Below are positions 8,061 to 16,332 of a stretch of 64,000 nucleotides of DNA, in pieces. How positions within the stretch are numbered: position 1 is the stretch's first letter; every line of letters begins with the position of its first letter. The stretch lies in the NCBI GenBank assembly GCA_036504515.1, contig DASXVA010000012.1, positions 124,001 through 188,000 of the forward strand, read 5' to 3'. The stretch comes from AWTP1-18 sp036504515. Lineage in GTDB: Bacteria; Pseudomonadota; Gammaproteobacteria; Burkholderiales; Rhodocyclaceae. The notes beneath the pieces are model-generated. The model saw only the letters and a program-made list of their open reading frames with translations, was not told the origin of the DNA and searched no databases. Both the position numbers and the translations under genes were made by a program.

Positions 8061-9122
8061 TCAAATCTGCTTGAACAAAGGACTGCGAACCTGCTGGGCA
8101 TCAGCAGCGGAGATGAACTTTTCCATGTAGATGTCCCGCTCGAACAAACGCCCCTGCATCAGGGTCGAGATGCACGCATCAATCATCAAGGGCGGCCCGC
8201 ACAGATAGGCCTTGTTGCCGCGAAAATCGTTATTGAAGTGGGCTTTGGCCGCCTCATGGACGAATCCACGAAATCCTTGCCAGGCAGAATCCTCGGGCTC
8301 ATGGGACAGTGCCGGCACATAAGTGAAGTTGCTGTACTTCTCTGCCAGGGCAAGGAATTCGTCGTGGTAATACAGTTCGGCCAAATGACGCTGACCATAG
8401 ACCAGCGTAATCGGAAGATCGCTACCCTCTTCCAACAGGTCGAGGATCATGGAGCGGGTGCTGGAAAGGCCGGAGCCGCCAGCCATGAACACCGAAGCGG
8501 TTTGTGCCGACTTGTGCACAAAGAAACGGCCATAGGGACCCGAGATGCGCAAGGAGTCCCCTTCGCGCAGGGACTCATGAACCCAAGTTGTGGCCTTGCC
8601 TCCCGGCACGATACGGATATTCAGTTCCACCTCACCCGCCAGGGAGGGAGGACTGGCCAGGGAAAAAGCGCGACTGCCTATGTCGCCGGGGAAATGAACG
8701 TTGACATACTGCCCGGCCTGGAAATCCATGCTCTCACCCGGAGCAAGCTTGAGCCAGATGCCTTTGATCGTGGGTGTCAGTGCTTCGACCCGACTCACCG
8801 TTGTATCGAAATCCTTGACCGGAATAACCCGTGCGTCCGGGTCTTCATCGATTTCCGCCTCGATGACCACATCGCTTTGCAAAGTGGCGCAACAGGCCAG
8901 ACACTTGTTTTCCTCCCGCTCGTAGTCCATCAGGGCGAAGTTGGATGCCTCGCCGTGGTCGATCTCGCCGTCCAGCACCTGAATCTTGCAGGTCGCACAC
9001 AGCCCGTGGCAGCAAGCATGAGGAAGATAGATACCCGCCCTTAAGCTGGCGTCAAGAATGTTCTGTCCCTCTTCGACGTCTATGGTCTGACCAAGGGGCT
9101 CAATAGTCAGCTGGTAACTCAT
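8061..9122 (-). CDS. dmpP: Phenol hydroxylase P5, NADH:acceptor reductase
   Basis: 353 residues, exactly the usual DmpP size. An N-terminal [2Fe-2S] ferredoxin domain (residues 1-95) carries C37-x4-C42-x2-C45 and CLACC at 74-78. It is followed by an FAD domain with RAFSLASPPS and an NAD domain with GGSGLSSTRSM and the CGPP motif. It passes electrons from NADH to the P3 diiron oxygenase. A gap of 105 bp separates it from dmpO, much longer than other gaps in the operon, and that gap contains a strong inverted repeat. The C-terminus DIYMEKFISAAD is typical of the family. Confidence 0.95.
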   Translation of the reverse strand: MSYQLTIEPLGQTIDVEEGQNILDASLRAGIYLPHACCHGLCATCKIQVLDGEIDHGEASNFALMDYEREENKCLACCATLQSDVVIEAEIDEDPDARVIPVKDFDTTVSRVEALTPTIKGIWLKLAPGESMDFQAGQYVNVHFPGDIGSRAFSLASPPSLAGEVELNIRIVPGGKATTWVHESLREGDSLRISGPYGRFFVHKSAQTASVFMAGGSGLSSTRSMILDLLEEGSDLPITLVYGQRHLAELYYHDEFLALAEKYSNFTYVPALSHEPEDSAWQGFRGFVHEAAKAHFNNDFRGNKAYLCGPPLMIDACISTLMQGRLFERDIYMEKFISAADAQQVRSPLFKQI

Positions 9123-9177
9123 AAATTTTCTTTCTGTTGGGTAAGACCTCTGGGCGCTACCGTGTTGCGCCTTCTAG

Positions 9178-9214
9178 CGGTACCCACTGTCTCTGAGAAC
9201 GACGGTGGGTACCG
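9178..9214 (-). repeat. Inverted repeat between dmpO and dmpP
   Basis: CGGTACCCAC at 9178-9187 pairs perfectly with GTGGGTACCG at 9205-9214 (10-bp stem, 17-nt loop). No T-run follows on the minus strand, so it does not look like a full terminator. It may be an RNA processing or stability element inside the operon. Confidence 0.6.
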
Positions 9215-9227
9215 GACTCGTGCTACC

Positions 9228-9587
9228 TCAGCTACCGGAGCCCTTGATCCCATTCAGGCCGGGGGTTTTGAAGCGGAGGACATCCTTGTGCTTCAGCCCG
9301 TTTTCGGCGAGGGACTTGTTGAAATCCGGTTTCCAGGGCTTGCCAGACTTCAACCATTCCATCGTTGCCCAATTGATTTGGGCAAAGTCCGGGTGGTAGC
9401 CGAAAGCTGGCGGGAACGCTTTTTCCACCACATCACCAAACCGCATGGATGGTGGAAAGGGAAAGCAGAAAGGAGCGCAGAACATCAGGTGATGATCCCA
9501 ACCCACGTAGAGCAGTTGGGCACCGTGAAAATTTTCCTGACGATCCTTGACTTCACCGCTATAGGGTTTGATTGCTGCAACAGCCAT
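9228..9587 (-). CDS. dmpO: Phenol hydroxylase P4 subunit
   Basis: 119 residues, the same as DmpO. The P4 protein is the small gamma-type subunit of the P1-P3-P4 oxygenase hexamer. Recognisable blocks are MAVAAIKPYSGEVKDRQENFHG, abbreviated here, the FCAPFCFPFPPSM stretch near residue 35, and the C-terminal LRFKTPGLNGIKGSG. Start chosen at ATG 9585-9587, seven bases from a GGGGAG ribosome site; an upstream in-frame start would overlap dmpN. It is 14 bp downstream of dmpN. Confidence 0.93.
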   Translation of the reverse strand: MAVAAIKPYSGEVKDRQENFHGAQLLYVGWDHHLMFCAPFCFPFPPSMRFGDVVEKAFPPAFGYHPDFAQINWATMEWLKSGKPWKPDFNKSLAENGLKHKDVLRFKTPGLNGIKGSGS

Positions 9588-9601
9588 GATTTTTCTCCCC
9601 T

Positions 9602-11149
9602 TTAGTTCTTGGTAGCCTGGGCGCGCCAAGCATCAAAGTTGCGTTGGTCTTCCGATCCCTCGAACTCCATGTTGTCCCGGCCATGATTGAGGTGGTAGTA
9701 CTTGAGTACCTCTGCCAGGGGATCGAATCCAGGAGCGCTGGGGTCCGCACCTTCCGGGAAGCAATTGCCTTGGTAGATCTGGTGCACCGGCAGCCATGCC
9801 TGAACGTACTTTTCCGGCTCATGCTCGAAGATGTGTTTGCAGTGGTCGGAGCAGAAGTGGTACTTCTCTTCCTTGTAATCGGTTTCCCGATAGCAGATCT
9901 GGGTGGGATCGCCTGGCTCCGTGAACAACATGGGGATCTGGCAAACCTGACACAGCATGGGCAAAGTGTTGTTGTAGAAACGGTTGCCGGCCTTGTGCTG
10001 CTCTGCCCAGTACTCGAAACGGGGACGATAGTATTTGTCGAACGTATCGGGATACTTCTCCGAGAGCCAATCCATTTCCTCAGGCTTGGGCATCCAGGTG
10101 TGAAAATCGGCTGCCGCGCCGTACTGATAGAAAGTGGCCCAGGCCTGATGGGAGACGTGTTCCTTCATCTCGAAGGTATCTTTAACGCAGTCAGGCATCT
10201 TGATGCCGTAGCGGGCCAGATCATTGAACAGCGCCGTACCGTTCTGTTCGAAGTAGATTTCCCAGGCTTCCTTCCAGCTCATGACGCGTTTGGGCAGCAT
10301 GTAGTCCATCATCATCGCTACCAGCGTCAGCACGCGGGTGCCGCGCCAGGCCCACTTATCGATCCAGCGCTGGACGATGGGCAGATTATCGGGATCCTGT
10401 TCCAACAGAAACTTGATGCACTCCAGGCCCAGAGTCATGTGCCGGGCCTCGTCCGATTGGGCCGAGAAACCAAAGGTCATGGCACCCATGTCGCCGTTAT
10501 AGGCTGCCCCGGAGACGAAGGGCACGAACAGAAGATTCGTCAGCACGTACTCGAAGGAGAAGCCGATGGCGATCATCCACTCGAAGGGGCCAGCCGTGAT
10601 GGCATCGTCGAAGAAGGACTTGGGAACAGACAGGTACCAGACCCGGTCGATCATGTGCCGGAAATCGTGGAAGCCGTTGTAGTACTTGTTGTAGTTGCTG
10701 ATGGAGTGGATCTGGGTCTGGGAGTGACGAATCTCGTCCAAGGCCTGCATCTGGCAGGCAACTCGAGGACCGACACCACGCATTTGCCGACCGACGTGGG
10801 CGAAGCCCCGGTGGGCCATGTATTCCAGGGGGCTAATGCCGGTGAGGAACAGCTTCAGGGTGTTGATATAACGGGCATCGGTCACCCCGAGGTGGCCGTT
10901 GTTCTGGGAAAAGGCATCGATGATGGCGTACAGCTTGCGTTCTTTTTCTGCCTGGTATTTCCAGTAGGCGTCCATGGTCAGACGGAAGGGGTCTTCCCAC
11001 TTTTCCCAATCGTGAATCTTGATGCCCTCGAATTTGTCGTAGGGGAAAACCTTGTCCATGGGTTGATAGGTGGTATCCCAGCCCAGGTCACGGGTCATCA
11101 GGCTGTAACGTTCTTTCAGCCCAAGCTTCTTTTTTACTTTCATGTCCAT
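9602..11149 (-). CDS. dmpN: Phenol hydroxylase P3, oxygenase large (diiron) subunit
   Basis: 515 residues, alpha subunit of the bacterial multicomponent monooxygenase. The carboxylate-bridged diiron ligands are visible: Glu109 (SPLEY), Glu139 and His142 (DEIRH), Glu200 (FSFEYV), and Glu234 and His237 (DEARH). A C-terminal CQVCQ and CSDHC zinc-like cluster is typical of the phenol and toluene hydroxylase group. It hydroxylates phenol to catechol, with oxygen activation at the diiron centre. The ATG at 11147-11149, seven bases from AGGAGA, was chosen over an upstream TTG/ATG start. It is central in the dmpKLMNOP order. Confidence 0.96.
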   Translation of the reverse strand: MDMKVKKKLGLKERYSLMTRDLGWDTTYQPMDKVFPYDKFEGIKIHDWEKWEDPFRLTMDAYWKYQAEKERKLYAIIDAFSQNNGHLGVTDARYINTLKLFLTGISPLEYMAHRGFAHVGRQMRGVGPRVACQMQALDEIRHSQTQIHSISNYNKYYNGFHDFRHMIDRVWYLSVPKSFFDDAITAGPFEWMIAIGFSFEYVLTNLLFVPFVSGAAYNGDMGAMTFGFSAQSDEARHMTLGLECIKFLLEQDPDNLPIVQRWIDKWAWRGTRVLTLVAMMMDYMLPKRVMSWKEAWEIYFEQNGTALFNDLARYGIKMPDCVKDTFEMKEHVSHQAWATFYQYGAAADFHTWMPKPEEMDWLSEKYPDTFDKYYRPRFEYWAEQHKAGNRFYNNTLPMLCQVCQIPMLFTEPGDPTQICYRETDYKEEKYHFCSDHCKHIFEHEPEKYVQAWLPVHQIYQGNCFPEGADPSAPGFDPLAEVLKYYHLNHGRDNMEFEGSEDQRNFDAWRAQATKN

Positions 11150-11181
11150 ATTTTTTCTCCTGCTAGTCGGCAATGAGCGGA

Positions 11182-11451
11182 TCAGTGATTCCAGCTCAGG
11201 TTGAACTCTTCATCGGTCTCGTCCAGATGACCGGACATGGTGATCAGGTACAACTGCAGTTCCTGTAGATCGAAGGAACGTCCCATCTTTTCCTCAATGG
11301 TGGAACGCTTGATGGTCATGCTTCCGGGCACATCCACCTTGACCATGGCCGGCTGCTCATTGACGATGGCCGTGGGGTTGTCCTCCACAATCGCCTCGAT
11401 GATGTAGCGACTTTCCTGATTGGTCTGGAAAGCAATAAATACGTTGGACAT
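11182..11451 (-). CDS. dmpM: Phenol hydroxylase P2, regulatory/coupling protein
   Basis: 89 residues (DmpM is about 90). This cofactor-less protein binds the hydroxylase and couples NADH oxidation to oxygenation. The N-terminus SNVFIAFQTNQESRYIIEAI and the middle EEKMGRSFDLQELQLYL match the family. A longer open frame extends upstream over dmpL, but only the ATG at 11449-11451 gives a family-like N-terminus, and it lies 10 bp after dmpL. All residues needed for the fold appear present. Confidence 0.94.
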   Translation of the reverse strand: MSNVFIAFQTNQESRYIIEAIVEDNPTAIVNEQPAMVKVDVPGSMTIKRSTIEEKMGRSFDLQELQLYLITMSGHLDETDEEFNLSWNH

Positions 11452-11461
11452 CGGGTTCCCC

Positions 11462-12454
11462 TTAAAGGACGAGACCGAGCTTGGCAGCCCGATCATTGAA
11501 CTGTTGAACGAGGGCTTCCATCTGTCCGGCAGCGGCATCGCCCAGGGCAAATTCGGCAACCGGCCTAAACGCACCAATGGCACGATCACGCCAAGTCTTG
11601 GTCCACGCGGAGAGCTTGGTTTTATTCTCAGCAGACTCGTTGGCGGCGATCTTGATCGAGGCATCCACCCATTTCAGGGTCTCGCCATACCACTCGCTCT
11701 GGAAACGGGTCAGCATGGAAACCACCGGGCCAGCCTGTTCGTTCAGCACTTTGTCGAATTGCTGATAGATGAGGGGATAGAGCAAGCCATCCAGCACCAG
11801 GTTTTGCGCCACGAACAGCTCAAACCAGTCCTGCAGGACAAAGCTGTCTTCAACGTAATGGCGCAATCCTTGCCATTTTGCATCGCTCAGCCAAGCCTCT
11901 TTGGCGGCGTCAAGCGCAGGGGTATCGGCCATCAGCAAACCGAGCCGGGTCAGGTATTGGGCCATGCCAAGATGGTCCATTGCCTGATAAATGCAGGGCT
12001 GGGTAATGGCGGTGCCGTAACCGTAGGCACAGATATAGGTGTTGTTCATGTTGCCCGCCCATTCCAAATGGCGCAGGGGCAGCAATGTTTCCAGCGCAAG
12101 CTTCCTGGCGGTCTCTGGGTAGCTGTCAGCCAAGCCGCGCTCTTCGACAAAATCGAAGTCGGCTTCTGCCGTGTCCTGCATCCGAGCCCGGGCCAGGGTA
12201 TAGGTGCCGTAATAAAACTGGCGTGGATCCTTCAGCTTGTACCAATCGCTCATTACGATTTCGGTACGGGCGGGATCAAAAATCTCATGCTCAGGGTCCC
12301 ACAGGGGCCGGTAGTGGAAGTTGTCTTCGCACTGAACGCCGATGGTTCCTTCCAGGTAGCGGGAAGCGGGCTTGTCGCCGCCGATATGAGCCGCCACATG
12401 GTCGAATGTTTGCCGCAGCGGTTGGATGCTGACGGTACGAAGATCAATCTGCAT
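11462..12454 (-). CDS. dmpL: Phenol hydroxylase P1, oxygenase beta subunit
   Basis: 330 residues (DmpL is 331). Beta subunit of the diiron hydroxylase: a ferritin-like helical protein without iron ligands that forms the heterohexamer core with P3 and P4. Characteristic blocks are LRTVSIQPLRQTFDHVA near the start, RFQSEWYGETLKWVDA near residue 248, and the YGTYTLARARMQD stretch near residue 83. Gaps to dmpK (20 bp) and dmpM (10 bp) are short. Confidence 0.95.
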   Translation of the reverse strand: MQIDLRTVSIQPLRQTFDHVAAHIGGDKPASRYLEGTIGVQCEDNFHYRPLWDPEHEIFDPARTEIVMSDWYKLKDPRQFYYGTYTLARARMQDTAEADFDFVEERGLADSYPETARKLALETLLPLRHLEWAGNMNNTYICAYGYGTAITQPCIYQAMDHLGMAQYLTRLGLLMADTPALDAAKEAWLSDAKWQGLRHYVEDSFVLQDWFELFVAQNLVLDGLLYPLIYQQFDKVLNEQAGPVVSMLTRFQSEWYGETLKWVDASIKIAANESAENKTKLSAWTKTWRDRAIGAFRPVAEFALGDAAAGQMEALVQQFNDRAAKLGLVL

Positions 12455-12474
12455 TAACGCGTCCTCCTAAGAAT

Positions 12475-12744
12475 TCAGGCTTGGCTTTTGCCGCCCGGTT
12501 TATTGATCGTTTTTGTATTCACATCACTCAGCCGCCAGTTCAAGGCCTCGTTTTCGTCAATACGTACGCTTGTGGTTTCATCAAGGAAAACCACCTTGTT
12601 CAAGGCGCAAAATTCATCGAATGCCATTGCCGGCAGGATCATCTCCACATAGATCTCCGCCTCCCCGACAGCGAAGTCGAACTCAATGAATCCGTCTTCT
12701 CGCAATTGGGTCACACGCACGAATTTCTTGGCCGGGTTGAACAA
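12475..12744 (-). CDS. dmpK: Phenol hydroxylase P0, assembly protein, TTG start
   Basis: 89 residues. P0 proteins are needed for iron insertion or assembly of the hydroxylase and are not part of the final enzyme. Family-like segments are KFVRVTQLREDGFIEFDFAVG and the MILPAMAFDEFC stretch. The start is a TTG at 12742-12744 placed eight bases after a strong AAGGAGG ribosome site; no ATG is available in a sensible place. A TTG start in the first, sub-stoichiometric gene would lower its synthesis relative to the structural subunits; that is inference. Confidence 0.92.
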   Translation of the reverse strand: MFNPAKKFVRVTQLREDGFIEFDFAVGEAEIYVEMILPAMAFDEFCALNKVVFLDETTSVRIDENEALNWRLSDVNTKTINKPGGKSQA

Positions 12745-12770
12745 GTTGTAATCCTCCTTGGCCTTCTCTT

Positions 12771-12786
12771 ATCAACTTCCGGGCCA
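12771..12786 (-). promoter_or_regulatory. Sigma-54-like -24/-12 promoter of dmpK operon
   Basis: Read on the minus strand the box is TGGCCC-GGAAG-TTGAT against the consensus TGGCAC-N5-TTGCA. The -24 GG is intact, while the -12 GC is GA. Transcription would begin about 12760, leaving a short leader before the ribosome site of dmpK. Distance and orientation suit the two upstream activator sites. Confidence 0.6.
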
Positions 12787-12862
12787 GTCTTGGCATCCCC
12801 TTGAAATTAAATGAAACCTGAAGTATTTGTATGGAAATAATAGAAACTGAAAGATGATCGAA

Positions 12863-12878
12863 TAGATCAAATCGTCAA
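12863..12878. promoter_or_regulatory. DmpR/XylR-type upstream activating site 2
   Basis: TAGATCAAATCGTCAA, a diverged copy of the known DmpR/XylR palindrome TTGATCAATTGATCAA. Its centre is 31 bp from site 1, three helical turns, as in Po and Pu promoters. Confidence 0.65.
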
Positions 12879-12893
12879 ATGAAAAATGTCTGA

Positions 12894-12909
12894 TTGATCA
12901 AATCATCAA
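12894..12909. promoter_or_regulatory. DmpR/XylR-type upstream activating site 1
   Basis: TTGATCAAATCATCAA matches TTGATCAATTGATCAA at 14 of 16 bases. It lies about 120 bp upstream of the sigma-54-like box and 76 bp before the chosen start of the activator gene, so it may serve both operon activation and autoregulation. Confidence 0.75.
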
Positions 12910-12984
12910 GCTGCACCGCGCAAAGAACAGCCGCACCAGCACGGCAGGAATCCTGATAAATGCTGCTCGGTGCAAAAAAGAAAA

Positions 12985-14757
12985 ATGGATAAAATCGAAA
13001 ATTGCATTAAACCGAAAGTAATATCGCCACCCAAAGCAGAACCAAGGACTACTCGCCCCGACATGATCAACACTTCGTACGCCTATCCAAAAAATGAGGA
13101 CCTGCTCAAACTGATCCGGTTTTCTGCCAAGGATGGAACCATCTGGTTAGCTGAAAATCGCATGCTGTTAATGCATGTCATGGCTCTCTCCGGATTACGA
13201 AAAGAGTTGATCAACTCTGTCGGCATTGAACATGCCCATCGCATACTTACCCGTATGGGTTTTGCTTCCGGTACCCGGGACGCAGAATTGGCTCGCAAGA
13301 TTCTTGGACAACGCAATCCGATCGATGCCTTCATGGTTGGCCCGCAACTCCACATGCTTGAAGGCAGCGTCCAGGTATCTCCAATCAAGCTGGATGTGGA
13401 TATTTCTGCCGGCCGCTTTTACGGAGAATTCCTATGGGAAAACTCCTGGGAAGCCGAGGCCCATAGTCATGAGTTCGGTATCCAGGATGACCCTGTCTGC
13501 TGGATGCTGATCGGCTATGCATCCGGTTACACCACGGCTTTCCTCGGAAAATTTGTTCTTTTCAAGGAAGTCGAATGCATGGGCTGCAACGCCCCTCATT
13601 GCCGCATTATTGGAAAACCGGTGGATGAATGGCCTGATGCCGACAAGTTCACCCCCTATTTCGAAAGCGACTCCATCATTTCCCAGTTGCTGGAATTGCG
13701 TACTCAAGTGGATGTACTGCGATCATCCATCGAAGACCAATATCGACTGGACAATTTGATCGGGGAGTCGCCGGCCTTCAAGAAAGCCTACAGCCTAGTA
13801 TCCAAGGCTGCAGCCACTAATGTGACCGTTTTATTAACGGGTGAAACGGGGGTTGGCAAAGAACGTTTCGCCCACGCACTTCACGATTTGAGCAACCGTA
13901 AAGATGGTCCATTCGTTGCAGTTAATTGCGCAGCACTGCCCAACGATCTTGTGGAATCCGAGTTGTTTGGCGTTGAGAAAGGGGCTTTCACCGGCGCTCA
14001 TACTTCCCGTCCGGGAAAATTTGAGCGGGCGGATGGCGGCACGCTGTTTCTCGATGAAATTGGTGAACTCCCTCTTCCTGCTCAGGCCAAATTGTTGCGG
14101 GTCCTTCAGGAGGGAGAGCTTGAACGTCTTGGCGATGACAAACCTCGAAAAATCAATATCCGCGTTGTCGCGGCAACCAATGTTGATCTTGAAAATGCCG
14201 TCCGCGCAGGGAAATTTCGTTCTGACCTGTTCTACCGACTAAACGTTTACCCTATTCCAATACCTTCCCTGAGAGAAAGAAGTCAGGATATTCCTCCCTT
14301 GGCTGAAGCCATGATCAAGCGTTTTTCCACCTTGCACGGTAAACGGGTTGACGGTCTTTCCGACCAGGCCCTGCAGACGCTGAAAAGATATCAGTGGCCA
14401 GGCAATGTGCGAGAACTGGAAAACATGATTGAGCGAGGCATCATCCTGGCGACGAATGGCGGTCACATCCAGGTAGAGGACTTATTCCCCAATCCAGAAG
14501 TCAATAATGGATTCGATGTTTCCATCGGCCAATCTGGCACCTTGGAAACCACGACAAAGAATCAATCCGGTGCCCTGAGTGATGCATTCTTCTCCAGCAA
14601 GCTCTCGCTTGAGGAAATTGAATCCATGCTGCTGAAAGAAGCCGTCCGTCGCGCCGATGGCAATTACTCGAGTGCAGCGCGCATGCTAGGCATGACTCGC
14701 CCTCAGTTGGCATATCGGCTCAAGAAAACACCCCTTGCCGAGGATAATCAAAGCTAA
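12985..14757 (+). CDS. dmpR: DmpR/XylR-family sigma-54-dependent activator
   Basis: 590 residues from the ATG at 12985 (a GTG at 12970 would add five). Layout: XylR-type N-terminal sensor domain with a V4R module including the cysteine cluster ECMGCNAPHC near residues 197-206; a linker; a AAA+ domain with Walker A GETGVGKE (286-293), the sigma-54 contact loop GAFTGA (333-338) and Walker B DEIGE (357-361); and a C-terminal Fis-type helix-turn-helix (AARMLGMTRPQLAYRLKK). Such proteins bind phenols directly in the sensor domain and then activate sigma-54 RNA polymerase. It is divergent from dmpK with two binding sites between them. No clear ribosome site precedes either start. Confidence 0.93.
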   Translation: MDKIENCIKPKVISPPKAEPRTTRPDMINTSYAYPKNEDLLKLIRFSAKDGTIWLAENRMLLMHVMALSGLRKELINSVGIEHAHRILTRMGFASGTRDAELARKILGQRNPIDAFMVGPQLHMLEGSVQVSPIKLDVDISAGRFYGEFLWENSWEAEAHSHEFGIQDDPVCWMLIGYASGYTTAFLGKFVLFKEVECMGCNAPHCRIIGKPVDEWPDADKFTPYFESDSIISQLLELRTQVDVLRSSIEDQYRLDNLIGESPAFKKAYSLVSKAAATNVTVLLTGETGVGKERFAHALHDLSNRKDGPFVAVNCAALPNDLVESELFGVEKGAFTGAHTSRPGKFERADGGTLFLDEIGELPLPAQAKLLRVLQEGELERLGDDKPRKINIRVVAATNVDLENAVRAGKFRSDLFYRLNVYPIPIPSLRERSQDIPPLAEAMIKRFSTLHGKRVDGLSDQALQTLKRYQWPGNVRELENMIERGIILATNGGHIQVEDLFPNPEVNNGFDVSIGQSGTLETTTKNQSGALSDAFFSSKLSLEEIESMLLKEAVRRADGNYSSAARMLGMTRPQLAYRLKKTPLAEDNQS

Positions 14758-14827
14758 GGAACAGCTTATCCGACGCTCCCACTCGTCCAGATGAAAGATA
14801 ATTCGCCCTCATCCTAGAGGGAAGCCC

Positions 14828-15583
14828 ATGAGTTTTGACATTGATATCAGCGAAGGTGCAGGTGTTCGTTACCTGCACTTCGGTTCCGACTGGATTCAAG
14901 GGGCCATGCGCATCGCCCGTCCTTGGTCTCTGGAACTGGAATACACCAAGGAAATGATGGCCAGCCTGCTGATGCACCGCCAGCCATCCTGGCCCCGAAG
15001 AGTGTTGCTGATCGGTTTGGGCGCAGGCTCCCTGACCAAGTTTTTGTATCGCTATCGTCCGGATGCCCGGCTGACTGTCGTTGAAATAGAAGCCCGGGTT
15101 GCGGCTGCCGCCAGACATCATTTCCGCCTGCCGGACGAAGACGACCGTTTGCAGATAGTGATCGACGACGGTGCCAATTTCGTTATGAAAAAAGGTCCCG
15201 CCTACGATCTGATTCTCGTGGACGGCTACGATGAAGATGCCAAGTCAGGGGTACTAAATACCGTACCGTTCTACCTCAATGCCAAGTCTCGCCTTTCTGA
15301 CCAGGGCCTGCTGGCAGTCAACCTGCTTTCCCGGCGCAAAGACTTCAAGGAAAGCGTGGCCCGCTTGAATGAAGCCTTTGATGGCCGCAGTCTGGTTTTT
15401 CCCAGTTGTGACAGCGGCAACGCCATTGGTTTTGCTGCATCGGGGAAAACCGTGACGCTGTCTCTGCAAGAACTCCGGCAACAGGCTGCACAGTTACGCA
15501 AGGAAAGCACCCTGAACCTGGAACCAACACTGGCACGTTTAGCCAAAATGATGGAAGGTAATGAAGGCATACTGAAAATCTGA
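14828..15583 (+). CDS. Spermidine synthase-like (aminopropyltransferase fold) protein
   Basis: 251 residues. A Rossmann methyltransferase/aminopropyltransferase fold is indicated by VLLIGLGAGSLTKFLYRY (near residue 59), VVEIEARV and the acidic loop DLILVDGYDEDA near residue 120. Family members without the full polyamine-binding residues are common in Proteobacteria and are usually of unknown substrate, so transfer of aminopropyl groups should not be assumed. Start ATG at 14828 with GAGGGAA upstream. It lies 70 bp downstream of the activator gene, in the same direction, and is probably unrelated to phenol use. Confidence 0.75.
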   Translation: MSFDIDISEGAGVRYLHFGSDWIQGAMRIARPWSLELEYTKEMMASLLMHRQPSWPRRVLLIGLGAGSLTKFLYRYRPDARLTVVEIEARVAAAARHHFRLPDEDDRLQIVIDDGANFVMKKGPAYDLILVDGYDEDAKSGVLNTVPFYLNAKSRLSDQGLLAVNLLSRRKDFKESVARLNEAFDGRSLVFPSCDSGNAIGFAASGKTVTLSLQELRQQAAQLRKESTLNLEPTLARLAKMMEGNEGILKI

Positions 15584-15658
15584 GATCGACTCAGACAACT
15601 TTGCTTGCGCCCCCAGCCCCTCAATTCCTGATCACAAGTTTAGCCAAGGAGACTGACC

Positions 15659-16264
15659 TTGAAACTCTATCTGAAACCCGGTGCCTGTTCCCTCTCTCCC
15701 CACATCGTGCTTGAGGAAAGTGGCTTGGCCTATGAAACTGAAGTCGTAGACCTGAAAACAAAGGTGACGGCCAGTGGTGCCGACTACTGGGCAATCAACC
15801 CCAAGGGATATGTACCAGCTCTGCAACTGGACAGTGGCGAGCTACTGACGGAAGGCCCTGCCATCGTCCAGTACTTGGCTGACCAGGTGCCAGCAAAGAA
15901 ACTTGCGCCGTCTAACGGGAGTATTGAACGGTATCTCCTGCAAGGCTGGCTGACCTTTATCGGCACCGAGTTGCACAAGTCCTTCAGTGCATTTTTCAAC
16001 CCGACTGCTGGCGAGGACTGGAAAGGTGCCGCCATGGCCAACCTTGAACGCCGCCTTGCCTATACGGACCAGCATCTGGCCGACATGTCTTACCTCATGG
16101 GCGAAGACTTTTCCGTGGCCGATGCTTATCTGTTTACCGTTTTGCGCTGGACAGCAGCGATCACGCTTGATCTGGGACCCTGGCAAAATGTTGCGGCCTA
16201 TCAGGCACGTGTTGCAGCTCGCCCTGCTGTACAGGCAGCCCTCAAGGCTGAAGGTCTGAAGTAG
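15659..16264 (+). CDS. Glutathione S-transferase (beta-class-like), TTG start
   Basis: 201 residues with the N-terminal thioredoxin-like domain (MKLYLKPGACSLSPHIVLEE), the cis-proline loop GYVPAL near residue 50 and ESxAI-like EGPAIVQYLAD near 65, then an all-helical C-terminal domain with the GEDFSVADAYLF motif. Cys10 corresponds to the cysteine of bacterial beta-class enzymes. The start codon is TTG at 15659, seven bases from AAGGAG; there is no better ATG. Substrate unknown. A rho-independent terminator follows directly. Confidence 0.88.
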   Translation: MKLYLKPGACSLSPHIVLEESGLAYETEVVDLKTKVTASGADYWAINPKGYVPALQLDSGELLTEGPAIVQYLADQVPAKKLAPSNGSIERYLLQGWLTFIGTELHKSFSAFFNPTAGEDWKGAAMANLERRLAYTDQHLADMSYLMGEDFSVADAYLFTVLRWTAAITLDLGPWQNVAAYQARVAARPAVQAALKAEGLK

Positions 16265-16284
16265 TCACTGGGTGGCATGAAATA

Positions 16285-16309
16285 AAAAGGGCACCGGTGG
16301 TGCCCTTTT
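16285..16309. terminator. Bidirectional rho-independent terminator
   Basis: AAAAGGGCACC and GGTGCCCTTTT form an 11-bp stem with a GGT loop, flanked by A and T runs. It ends the GST gene and, on the other strand, the amidohydrolase gene. Confidence 0.9.
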
Positions 16310-16332
16310 GTATAACAGGAGTTGGCATTCAA

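Noticed and set aside
9644..11176. 510-codon plus-strand frame opposite dmpN
   Set aside because: Mirror of the diiron subunit gene; low-complexity Val/Gly/His composition without domains.
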